From the NCBI GenBank assembly GCA_903938815.1, contig CAJAES010000078.1:19186-83185 (forward strand): 64,000 nt of DNA, in the 5' to 3' direction. The stretch comes from an uncultured beta proteobacterium. Lineage in GTDB: Bacteria; Pseudomonadota; Gammaproteobacteria; Burkholderiales; Burkholderiaceae_C. Shown here one piece after another: positions 24,944 through 32,386 of the stretch. The translations under genes were made by a program, and so were the position numbers. The notes below the pieces were generated by a model. It worked only from the letters and a program-made list of their open reading frames with translations, made no database searches and was not told where the DNA came from. Position 1 is the first letter of the stretch; each line of letters opens with the position of its first letter.

Positions 24944-25480
24944 GTGGATTACCGGACGGCCTTCGAGCTGGCGCCGATCGGCCTCGTGCTGTCGCGCCAG
25001 CGCCTCATGGTGGACGTGAACCGCGAGGTGCTGGCGATGTTCGGCGCTGACCGTTCGCAGTTGGTCGGGCAGTCCTTCGGCGTGCTGTACCCGACGGCCG
25101 AGGAGTTCGAGCGGACGGGCGAGCGCATCACCGCCCGGCTGGACGCCAGCGGCCGCTATGCCGACGACCGGGTCATGAAACGCATGAACGGCGAACTCTT
25201 CTGGTGCCACGTGACCGGCCGCGCCCTGGACCCGGCGGCGCCGCACGCGGCCGGCATCTGGAGCTTCGAGGACCTGTCCTCGCGCCGGGTGCTCAAGGTG
25301 GACCTGACCCCGCGCGAACGCGAGATCGCAGCGCTGCTGGTGGACGGTCTCACCAGCAAGGGCATCGGCAAGCGGCTGACCATCAGCCCCCGCACCGTGG
25401 ATGTCTACCGCGCGCGGCTGATGCGCAAGCTCGGGGCGTCCGGCACCACGGACCTGGTGCACAAGCTGCTGTCAGGCTGA
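24944..25480 (+). CDS. PAS-LuxR transcriptional regulator
   Basis: About 178-residue regulator with an N-terminal PAS domain (FELAPIGLVLSRQRLMVDVNREVLAMFG to FEDLSS) and a C-terminal LuxR/GerE helix-turn-helix (LTPREREIAALLVDGLTSKGIGKRLTISPRTVDVYRARLMRKLG; landmarks). There is no ATG in a suitable place. GTG 24944 is chosen; TTG 24929, which overlaps the thioesterase stop, is the alternative and would couple translation. Such short PAS-LuxR proteins act as one-component sensors or respond to a kinase elsewhere. It may control the thioesterase or scoAB (inference from position). Confidence 0.8.
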   Translation: MDYRTAFELAPIGLVLSRQRLMVDVNREVLAMFGADRSQLVGQSFGVLYPTAEEFERTGERITARLDASGRYADDRVMKRMNGELFWCHVTGRALDPAAPHAAGIWSFEDLSSRRVLKVDLTPREREIAALLVDGLTSKGIGKRLTISPRTVDVYRARLMRKLGASGTTDLVHKLLSG

Positions 25481-25546
25481 CCGCAGCCCAGCACGGCGCG
25501 GCCACCGAATCATCAAGAGCGGCGGCCCGTCGCCAGCACCGGCCCC

Positions 25547-25552
25547 TACACT
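25547..25552 (+). promoter_or_regulatory. Candidate -10 box of the GST gene
   Basis: TACACT ends seven bases before the GST ATG. There is no Shine-Dalgarno sequence and no good -35. If used, transcription would begin at or very near the ATG. Confidence 0.3.
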
Positions 25553-25559
25553 GCGGCGC

Positions 25560-26231
25560 ATGATCATCGTCCACCACCTGGAAAACTCCCGCTCGCAGCG
25601 CGTGCTGTGGCTGCTCGAGGAACTCGGCCTGCCGTACGAGGTGAAGCGCTACGCGCGCGATCCCAAGACGATGCTGGCGCCGCCGGAGCTGATGAAGGTG
25701 CACCCGCTCGGCAAGTCGCCCGTCATCACCGACGTCGACATCGCCGTGGCCGAGTCCGGCGCCATCGTCGAGTATCTCGTCGACACCTATGGCCAGGGTC
25801 GCCTGAAGCCGGCCGCGGGCACGCCGGAGCATCGGCAATACGTGTACTGGCTGCACTTCTCCGAAGGCAGCGCCATGCCGCCGCTGCTGATGAAGCTCAT
25901 CTTCGACAAGGTGCGCAGCGCCAAGGTGCCGTTCTTCATCCGGCCGGTCGTCAAGGGCGTGGCAGACCAGGTCACGAAGGGCTTCATCGCCCCGAACCTG
26001 CTGCGCCAGTTCGTCTTCATGGAGTCCGAACTCGCGGAGCGGCCCTGGTTCGCCGGCACCGAATTCAGCGCCGCCGACATCCAGATGAGCTTCCCGCTCG
26101 AGGCGGCGCAGGCCCGCGCCGGCATGGACACGGCCTACCCCAAGCTGACCGACTGGCTGGCGCGCATCCATTCCCGCCCTGCCTACCAGCGCGCCCTGAA
26201 GCGCGGCGGCCCCTACAGGATCCTGGACTGA
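25560..26231 (+). CDS. Glutathione S-transferase family protein
   Basis: 223-residue cytosolic GST. The thioredoxin-like N-terminal domain (IIVHHLENSRSQRVLWLLEELGLPYEVKRY, LGKSPVITDVDIAVAESGAIVEYL; landmarks) has the Ser-Gln-Arg active-site region and the cis-Pro after LGKSP. The all-alpha C-terminal domain contains WFAGTEFSAADIQMSFPLE, the usual N-capping box. It conjugates or reduces electrophiles with glutathione; no specific substrate is implied. It ends one base before the stop of the convergent thioesterase. Confidence 0.9.
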   Translation: MIIVHHLENSRSQRVLWLLEELGLPYEVKRYARDPKTMLAPPELMKVHPLGKSPVITDVDIAVAESGAIVEYLVDTYGQGRLKPAAGTPEHRQYVYWLHFSEGSAMPPLLMKLIFDKVRSAKVPFFIRPVVKGVADQVTKGFIAPNLLRQFVFMESELAERPWFAGTEFSAADIQMSFPLEAAQARAGMDTAYPKLTDWLARIHSRPAYQRALKRGGPYRILD

Positions 26232-26232
26232 T

Positions 26233-26652
26233 CTACTCGACGAGCGCCCGCAGCCAATCGGGCATCGGCGCCGACTTCTGGGCCTTGAAGTCGGTCCAGA
26301 CGGTCTTGGACCCGCCTTCGGCATAGACCACGCCGGGAGCGTCGGCACGTTCCAGCGTCACGTAGGTGTCGAAGCTGCTGCGGCCGGGGTTGGCCACGTA
26401 GTGCCGGGCCCGGATGTCGCCCGGAAACTCAAGCTGGCGGATGAAGTTGCAGAAGGCGTTCACGATGACCGGGCCGCAGCCCTGGGGGTCCGGCCGGGCG
26501 CCGACGGCGTAGAGCCACTCGAGGCGTGCGATCTCGATGTAGCGGAAGTAGAGCGTGTTGTTGACATGGCCCATCGCTTCCATGTCGCCCCAGCGAATGG
26601 GAATCACCATCTCGTGGGTGAGCTTCTTCTGCTCGGGAACGGTGAAGCGCAT
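26233..26652 (-). CDS. Acyl-CoA thioesterase, 4-hydroxybenzoyl-CoA thioesterase/YbgC-like
   Basis: 139-residue hotdog thioesterase. The active-site segment PIRWGDMEAMGHVNNTLYFRYIEIARLEWL (in part) carries the catalytic Asp of the YbgC/4HBT class. Start ATG 26652; the frame runs open upstream into yceH but has no homology there. It is the third gene of SDR-yceH-thioesterase, 11 bases after yceH. Probably releases acids from acyl-CoA; substrate unknown. Confidence 0.87.
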   Translation of the reverse strand: MRFTVPEQKKLTHEMVIPIRWGDMEAMGHVNNTLYFRYIEIARLEWLYAVGARPDPQGCGPVIVNAFCNFIRQLEFPGDIRARHYVANPGRSSFDTYVTLERADAPGVVYAEGGSKTVWTDFKAQKSAPMPDWLRALVE

Positions 26653-26663
26653 GCCCTGCCCCG

Positions 26664-27305
26664 TCAGGATGCGATGCCGAGTTCGGCCGCCATGCGGTGC
26701 ACCAGCACGCGCAGAGATTCGATCTCGCCGGCCTGGCGCGCGAGCTCCGCCTTCAGCGCGGACAACTCGCCCGCGCTGACATCGTCGGTCGCGGCGGCCG
26801 GGCCGGCAGCGGCGGCCACCTCGCCGCACAGCAGGTGCGCCCAGCGTGCCTCGCGGGCGCCGGCGGCACGCGCGAGCTTCACCACGCGCGGCGGGTCCTT
26901 CACGGCGAGCTCGTCCAGGAACCCCTCCACCGACGAGATGTCGGCGAAACGGTGCAGGCGCTCGCAGTTCAGGCGCAACTCAGCCGCCGTCTGCGGGCCG
27001 CGCAGCATCAGCACCGTCAGGATGGCGACCGCCGCCGACGGCACGCCCAGCACGCGTGCCGTGTTGTGCTCGAACTTCACCACGCGGCTGCCGCTGCCCT
27101 CGTACACCAGGCTCAGGGCCTTCAGCCCGTCGACCGCCGTCAGGACCTCGGCGTCGGTGGCCTCGATGACGGGGCTGCGCGCCGTCTTCTGGTTGCAGCC
27201 CGCCACCAGCGCGTTCAGCGACAGCGGGTAGGTGTCCGGCACGGTGGCCTGCTTCTCGACGAGCACGCCCAGGACGCGCGCCTCCAGCGGGGTCAGCAGC
27301 CTCAT
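26664..27305 (-). CDS. yceH: YceH/DUF480 family protein
   Basis: 213-residue protein with two winged-helix-like halves typical of YceH. Landmarks are LTPLEARVLGVLVEKQATVPDTYPLSLNALVAGCNQKTARSP (in part), VLTVLMLRGPQTAAELRLNCERL, and a C-terminal coiled coil (LKAELARQAGEIESLRVLVHRMAAEL) with an Ala-rich insert before it. The molecular function is unknown in the family. ATG 27305 lies four bases after the stop of the dehydrogenase gene, so they are co-transcribed. Confidence 0.9.
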   Translation of the reverse strand: MRLLTPLEARVLGVLVEKQATVPDTYPLSLNALVAGCNQKTARSPVIEATDAEVLTAVDGLKALSLVYEGSGSRVVKFEHNTARVLGVPSAAVAILTVLMLRGPQTAAELRLNCERLHRFADISSVEGFLDELAVKDPPRVVKLARAAGAREARWAHLLCGEVAAAAGPAAATDDVSAGELSALKAELARQAGEIESLRVLVHRMAAELGIAS

Positions 27306-27309
27306 GCGC

Positions 27310-28092
27310 TCAGACGCCGAACCCGTCGTCGGCGGAGATGATGGCGCCGTTGACGAAATGGCTCTCGTTGGCGCACAGCATCATCAGCACCGCGTCCAGG
27401 TCCTTCGGCTGGCCGACGCGCTTGCGCGGCAGCATCTGCACCAGCTTCTGGCCGGCTTCGGTCTGCCAGTGGTGGTGGTTGATCTCGGTGTCGATGTAGC
27501 CCGGGCACAGCGCGTTCACGTTGATGCCGTAGCGGCCCCACTCCAGCGCCATGGCGCGGGTCATGTGGATCACCGCCGCCTTGCTCATGGCGTAGACGCC
27601 GATCTGCCCCAGCACCCGCAGGCCGGCCATCGACGCGACGTTGACGATGCGCCCGCCGGTGAACGTGCCCGGCGCCGCGCCGCGCGAGCGGGCGATCATG
27701 CGCTTGCCCACTTCCTGCGCGACGAAGAACGCGCCGCGCGTGTTGATGTCCATGACGTAATCGAAATCCTCGGGCGTCACGTCGATCAGCTTCTGCGTGG
27801 TGCTGACGCCGGAGTTGTTGACGAGGATGTCGATGGTGCCCATCTCGGTCTCGGCGTGGGCCACCGCGGCCTTGATGCTGTCGGGGTCGGTGACGTCGAG
27901 CGTGACCACGTGGGCGTCGCCGCCGTCGGCCTCGATCTCGGCGCGCAGGGTCTTCAGGCGATCCATGCGGCGAGCGGCCAGCACCACGCCCGCGCCCGCC
28001 TTGGCCAGGGTGCGGGCGAACTGGGCACCCAGGCCGCCCGAGGCGCCGGTGACCAGCGCGACGCGCCCGGACAGGTCGATGTCGTAGCCCAT
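27310..28092 (-). CDS. Short-chain dehydrogenase/reductase
   Basis: 260-residue classical SDR. Cofactor motif ALVTGASGGLGAQFARTLAKAG (in part), NNSG (Asn of the tetrad), catalytic Ser in NVASMAGL, and YAMSKAA (Tyr-x-x-x-Lys). AARRMDRL suggests NADP preference. Predicted 3-hydroxyacyl or keto reduction, fitting the acyl-CoA genes around it, but the substrate is not determined. Start ATG 28092 with GGAGA eight bases upstream rather than an ATG 24 bases earlier. First gene of a three-gene operon with yceH and a thioesterase; divergent from the ETF-QO gene. Confidence 0.88.
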   Translation of the reverse strand: MGYDIDLSGRVALVTGASGGLGAQFARTLAKAGAGVVLAARRMDRLKTLRAEIEADGGDAHVVTLDVTDPDSIKAAVAHAETEMGTIDILVNNSGVSTTQKLIDVTPEDFDYVMDINTRGAFFVAQEVGKRMIARSRGAAPGTFTGGRIVNVASMAGLRVLGQIGVYAMSKAAVIHMTRAMALEWGRYGINVNALCPGYIDTEINHHHWQTEAGQKLVQMLPRKRVGQPKDLDAVLMMLCANESHFVNGAIISADDGFGV

Positions 28093-28178
28093 GTCTTCTT
28101 CTCCAGAGAACTGCACCTAATGATGCGGGAAACGATAGCACGCGCCCTCCTAGAATCATCGCCACAGGAGTGACACGC

Positions 28179-29849
28179 ATGACATCGCAGGAACTGCTCG
28201 CGCAACACGGCCCGCGCGAAGCCATGGAATACGACGTGGTGGTCGTCGGTGCCGGCCCCGCAGGCCTGGCCACGGCCATTCGCCTGAAGCAACTGAACCC
28301 GGAAACCTCGGTTGTGGTGCTGGAGAAGGGCTCCGAGCCCGGCGCCCACATTCTGTCGGGCGCGGTGATGGACCCGCGTGCCATCACCGAACTCTTCCCC
28401 GACTGGAAGGAGCGCGGCGCGCCGCTGAACCAGGCCGTGACCGAGGACGAGGTCCTGTTCCTGGACGCCACCGGCGCCAGGCGCACGCCGCAGTGGCTGA
28501 TCCCGGGCTGCCTGCACAACCACGGCAACTACGTCATCAGCCTGGGCGCAGTCAGCAAGTGGCTGGGCGAGCAGGCCGAGGCCCTGGGCGTCGAGATCTT
28601 TCCCGGCTTCACGGCGGCCGAAGTGCTGTACGCCGAAGACGGCTCGGTGCGCGGTGTTGCCACGGGCAACCTCGGCATCGGCAAGGACGGCGAGCCCCAC
28701 GGCGGCTTCCAGCTCGGCATGGAACTGGTGGGCAAGTACACGGTGTTCGCCGAAGGCGCGCGCGGCCACCTGGGCAAGCAGCTCATCGCCCGGTTCGCGC
28801 TCGACAAGGGCCGGGACCCTCAGAGCTACGCCATCGGCGTGAAGGAGCTTTGGGAGATCGACCCCGCCAAGGCCAGGCCCGGCCTCGTCGTGCATACCGC
28901 GGGCTGGCCGATGGACCAGCAGACCTATGGCGGCGGCTTCCTGTATCACCTGGAGGGAAACCAGGTCACGCTGGGCTTCGTCACGGGCCTGGATTACCAG
29001 AACCCCTGGATCAGCCCCTTCGAGGAAATGCAGCGCTGGAAGGCGCACCCGGCCATCCGGGCGCACCTGGAAGGCGGCAAGCGAATCGGCTACGGCGCGC
29101 GCGCCATCACGGCAGGCGGCCTGCTGAGCCTGCCCAAGCTGGTATTCCCGGGCGGCGCCCTGGTGGGCTGCGATGCCGGCACGCTGAACGCCGCGCGCAT
29201 CAAGGGCAGCCACGCCGCCATCAAGACGGGCATGCTCGTGGCCGAGGCGATCGTGCCCGCGCTGGCTGCCGGCCGCAGCGGCGATGAGCTCTCCGCCTAC
29301 CCGGAGGCCTTCGACAAGAGCTGGCTGCACGAGGAACTGAACACCAGCCGCAACTTCAAGCAGTGGTTCAAGCAGGGCAACCTGGTCGGCACCCTGATGA
29401 CAGGCATCGAGCAGTGGCTGTTGCCCAAGCTGGGCCTGAAGAGCCCGCCCTGGACCATCCACCGCAAGACGCCGGACCACGTGCGCATGCACGCGGCCTC
29501 GGCGTGCGAACCCATCCACTACCCCAAGCCGGATGGCCGGATCACCTTCGACCGCCTGAGCTCGGTGTTCATCAGCAACACCAACCATGAAGAGAACCAG
29601 CCGGCGCACCTGACGCTCAAGGACGCATCGGTGCCGGTGGCTATCAACCTGTCGCGCTACGCGGGCCCGGAGAGCCGCTACTGCCCGGCCGGCGTCTACG
29701 AGTACGTCAACACCGACGGCCAGGACCGCCTGGTGATCAACGCCCAGAACTGCGTGCACTGCAAGACCTGCGACATCAAGGATCCGACGCAGAACATCGC
29801 CTGGGTCACGCCCGAAGGCGGCGGCGGGCCCAACTACGCGGGGATGTGA
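28179..29849 (+). CDS. Electron-transfer flavoprotein-ubiquinone oxidoreductase
   Basis: 556-residue membrane-associated flavoprotein that passes electrons from ETF (acyl-CoA dehydrogenases) to ubiquinone. FAD motif DVVVVGAGPAGLATAIRLKQ near residue 20, conserved GAHILSGAVMDPRA, YGGGFLYHLEGNQVTLGFVTGLDYQNP (in part), and the C-terminal 4Fe-4S ligands in CPAGVYEYV plus NCVHCKTCDIKDPTQNI. Ends GGGGPNYAGM as in the family. Start ATG 28179 with GGAG eight bases upstream; a GTG three codons earlier is less likely. A TAGAAT box lies at 28151-28156. Confidence 0.95.
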   Translation: MTSQELLAQHGPREAMEYDVVVVGAGPAGLATAIRLKQLNPETSVVVLEKGSEPGAHILSGAVMDPRAITELFPDWKERGAPLNQAVTEDEVLFLDATGARRTPQWLIPGCLHNHGNYVISLGAVSKWLGEQAEALGVEIFPGFTAAEVLYAEDGSVRGVATGNLGIGKDGEPHGGFQLGMELVGKYTVFAEGARGHLGKQLIARFALDKGRDPQSYAIGVKELWEIDPAKARPGLVVHTAGWPMDQQTYGGGFLYHLEGNQVTLGFVTGLDYQNPWISPFEEMQRWKAHPAIRAHLEGGKRIGYGARAITAGGLLSLPKLVFPGGALVGCDAGTLNAARIKGSHAAIKTGMLVAEAIVPALAAGRSGDELSAYPEAFDKSWLHEELNTSRNFKQWFKQGNLVGTLMTGIEQWLLPKLGLKSPPWTIHRKTPDHVRMHAASACEPIHYPKPDGRITFDRLSSVFISNTNHEENQPAHLTLKDASVPVAINLSRYAGPESRYCPAGVYEYVNTDGQDRLVINAQNCVHCKTCDIKDPTQNIAWVTPEGGGGPNYAGM

Positions 29850-29855
29850 GCCTGG

Positions 29856-29876
29856 CGCTGCCGCGCCCCGGCAGCG
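29856..29876. terminator. Hairpin between convergent ETF-QO and enoyl-CoA hydratase genes
   Basis: 8-bp perfect stem (CGCTGCCG and CGGCAGCG) with a 5-base loop in the 28-base convergent gap. There is no T run, so termination is plausible but unproven. Confidence 0.45.
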
Positions 29877-29877
29877 G

Positions 29878-30654
29878 TCAGTTTCGGGCCCAGTCCGGTG
29901 GCCGCTTCTCGATGAAGGCCTGCACGCCTTCCAGAGCCGAGGCCTCCATCATGTTGCAGGCCATGGTGCGGCCGGCGTCGGCATAGGCGGCCTCGATGCC
30001 GGTCTCCAGCTGGCGGTAGAACAGGCCCTTGCCGGCCGCGATGGCGGCCCGGGGCTTGGCGACGATGCTGGCCACCAGCCGGTCCACCTCGGCGGCCACT
30101 GCGTCGGGTTCGGCCACGCGGTTGACAAGACCCTTCTCGCGCGCCTGCTCGGCCGAGATGAACTCGCCCGTGACCAGCATCTCGAAGGCGGCCTTGCGCG
30201 ACAGGTTGCGGCTCAGCGCGACGCTGGGCGTGCTGCAGAACAGGCCGAGATTGACGCCGCTGACGGCGAACCGCGCATCGCGCGCGGCCACGGCCAGGTC
30301 GCACATCGCCACCAGCTGGCACCCTGCCGCCGTGGCGATGCCCTGCACCTGCGCGATCACCGGCACCGGCAGTCGCTGGACCGTCATCATCATGCGGCCG
30401 CACTGGGCGAAGAGCCGCTCGTAGTAGCCCAGCGAGGGCTCGGCCCGCATTTCCTTGAGGTCGTGGCCGGCACAGAAGGCCTTGCCCGCGGCGCGGATCA
30501 CCACCACCCGCGCGGCAGCGTCCGCCGCCACGCGGTCGAGTGCCGACTGCAGCGCCTCGAGCATCGCTTCCGACAGCGAGTTGAAGGCCGCCGGCCGGTT
30601 CAGGGTCAGCGTGACCACGCCGCGATCGTCCATCTCGTGCAGCACGAGGTCCAT
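29878..30654 (-). CDS. Enoyl-CoA hydratase/isomerase family protein
   Basis: 258-residue crotonase-fold enzyme. Oxyanion-hole motif FCAGHDLKEMRAE and second motif VQGIATAAGCQLVAMCDLAVA. The residues where enoyl-CoA hydratase has its two catalytic Glu read AAGCQL and NLGLFCSTP, so at least one Glu is absent, as in the ECHDC3-like branch; hydration may not be the real reaction. It starts nine bases after an acyl-CoA synthetase gene, suggesting a two-gene unit acting on an acyl-CoA. Confidence 0.87.
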   Translation of the reverse strand: MDLVLHEMDDRGVVTLTLNRPAAFNSLSEAMLEALQSALDRVAADAAARVVVIRAAGKAFCAGHDLKEMRAEPSLGYYERLFAQCGRMMMTVQRLPVPVIAQVQGIATAAGCQLVAMCDLAVAARDARFAVSGVNLGLFCSTPSVALSRNLSRKAAFEMLVTGEFISAEQAREKGLVNRVAEPDAVAAEVDRLVASIVAKPRAAIAAGKGLFYRQLETGIEAAYADAGRTMACNMMEASALEGVQAFIEKRPPDWARN

Positions 30655-30663
30655 GTCGGTCTC

Positions 30664-32316
30664 CTAGTCTTCGTGGGTGGCGTTGGCGCGGGCGCGCTCG
30701 CGCAGCTGGAACTTCTGGATCTTGCCGGTGCTCGTCTTCGGGATGTCCTCGAAGCGGATGTCCCGCGGCACCTTGTAGCCCGCCAGCAGCGTCTTGCAGT
30801 GCGCGATCAGTTCCGCAGCGGTGACGGTCGAACCGGGCTTCAGCTCGACGAAGGCCAGCGGCGCCTCGCCCCACTTCGGGTCGGGCCGGGCCACCACGGC
30901 GCAGGCCATCACGGCGGCATGCCGGTACAGCGCGTCCTCGACCTCGATGGAGCTGATGTTCTCGCCGCCGCTGATGATGATGTCCTTGCTGCGGTCCTTG
31001 ATCTTCACGTAGCGGTCGGGTTCCAGCACGGCCAGGTCGCCGGTGTGGAACCAGCCGCCGGCGAACGCCTTGTCGGTGGCCGCCGGGTTCTTCAGGTAGC
31101 CCTTCATGACGATGTTGCCGCGGAACATGATTTCGCCCATGGTCTGCCCGTCGGCCGGCAGTTCGTCCAGTGTTTCCGGGTCGCGCACGGTCATGCCTTC
31201 CTGCAGCGGGTAGCGGACACCCTGCCGGCCGTTCAGCCGGGTCTGCTCCGAAAGGCTCTCGTCGGCCCAGGCACTGCGCTTCGTGGCCACGGCGGCAGGG
31301 CCGTAGACCTCGGTCAGCCCATAGACATGCGTGATGTCGAAGCCGATCTTCGCCATGCCCTCGATCATCGATGCCGGCGGCGCCGCGCCGGCCACCATGC
31401 CGCGCACCTGCTGCCCGATGCCGGCCCGCAGCGCCGGGTCCGCGTGGATCAGCAGGTTGTGCACGATCGGCGCGGCGCAGTAGTGGTCCACGCCGTGTTC
31501 GCGCATCGCGCCCAGGATCGCGGGCGCCTCCACGCGGCGCAGGCACACATGCACGCCCGCCTGCAGCGCCACCGTCCAGGGAAAGCACCAGCCGTTGCAG
31601 TGGAACATCGGCAGCGTCCACAAGTAGCGCGGGAACTGAGGCATCGTCCAGGTGACGGCGTTGCAGACGGCGTTCAGGTAGGCGCCTCGATGGTGCGTCA
31701 CCACGCCCTTGGGGTCGCCGGTGGTGCCGCTGGTGTAGCTGACCGCGATGGCGTCCCACTCGTCGGCTGGGCCTTCCAGGCGCGGCAACGGGTCATGCGC
31801 TGCCAGCAGGGCCTCGTATTCGTGGTCGCCTACGGGCTCGCCGGGGCCGGTGAATTCGGTGTCGGCCACGTCGATGACGACGACCCGGCGACCGTGCACG
31901 TCGCGCAGCAGGCGCAGCGCCTCGGCCATGACGGGCGCGAATTCCCGGTCGGTGATCAGCACCTGCGCTTCGCAGTGGTTCATCTGCCAGGCGAGCAAAG
32001 GAGCGTCCAGCCGGGTGTTCAGCGTGTTCAGCACCGCGTTCAGGGCGGGCACGGCGTAGTGCGCCTCCACCATTTCCGGCGTGTTGGGCAACATCACGCT
32101 GACCGTGCTGCCCCGGGCCACACCCAGCGCCCGCAGGGCCGCCGCCAGCCGGGCGGAGCGGTCCCTCAACTGCGACCAGTCATAGCGCCGCGCGCCATGG
32201 ATGACGGCGGGCAGGTCACCGAAGATCTCGGCGCTGCGCTCGACGAAGGCCACCGGGCTCAAGGCGGCGAAGTTGGCCGCGTTGCGGTCCAGGTGAGAAT
32301 CGTAAATGCTACTCAT
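30664..32316 (-). CDS. Acyl-CoA synthetase (medium-chain/AMP-dependent ligase)
   Basis: 550-residue ANL ligase. P-loop VSYTSGTTGDPKGVVTHHRG near residue 185, LPMFHCNGWCFPWTVALQAG (characteristic of the DmdB/medium-chain acyl-CoA synthetase subgroup), HVYGLTEVYGPA, GWFHTGDLAVLEPDRYVKIKDRSKDIIISGGENISS (in part) and the catalytic Lys near the C-terminus in PKTSTGKIQKFQLRE. Start ATG 32316 with GGAG nine bases upstream. It precedes an enoyl-CoA hydratase-like gene and diverges from a diguanylate cyclase gene. Confidence 0.9.
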   Translation of the reverse strand: MSSIYDSHLDRNAANFAALSPVAFVERSAEIFGDLPAVIHGARRYDWSQLRDRSARLAAALRALGVARGSTVSVMLPNTPEMVEAHYAVPALNAVLNTLNTRLDAPLLAWQMNHCEAQVLITDREFAPVMAEALRLLRDVHGRRVVVIDVADTEFTGPGEPVGDHEYEALLAAHDPLPRLEGPADEWDAIAVSYTSGTTGDPKGVVTHHRGAYLNAVCNAVTWTMPQFPRYLWTLPMFHCNGWCFPWTVALQAGVHVCLRRVEAPAILGAMREHGVDHYCAAPIVHNLLIHADPALRAGIGQQVRGMVAGAAPPASMIEGMAKIGFDITHVYGLTEVYGPAAVATKRSAWADESLSEQTRLNGRQGVRYPLQEGMTVRDPETLDELPADGQTMGEIMFRGNIVMKGYLKNPAATDKAFAGGWFHTGDLAVLEPDRYVKIKDRSKDIIISGGENISSIEVEDALYRHAAVMACAVVARPDPKWGEAPLAFVELKPGSTVTAAELIAHCKTLLAGYKVPRDIRFEDIPKTSTGKIQKFQLRERARANATHED

Positions 32317-32386
32317 GCGGGCGCGCTCCGAATCGTTTCTCGCAAATCCTAAAGAACGGTCTGCGAGAGCCGACAATCCTAAGGCC

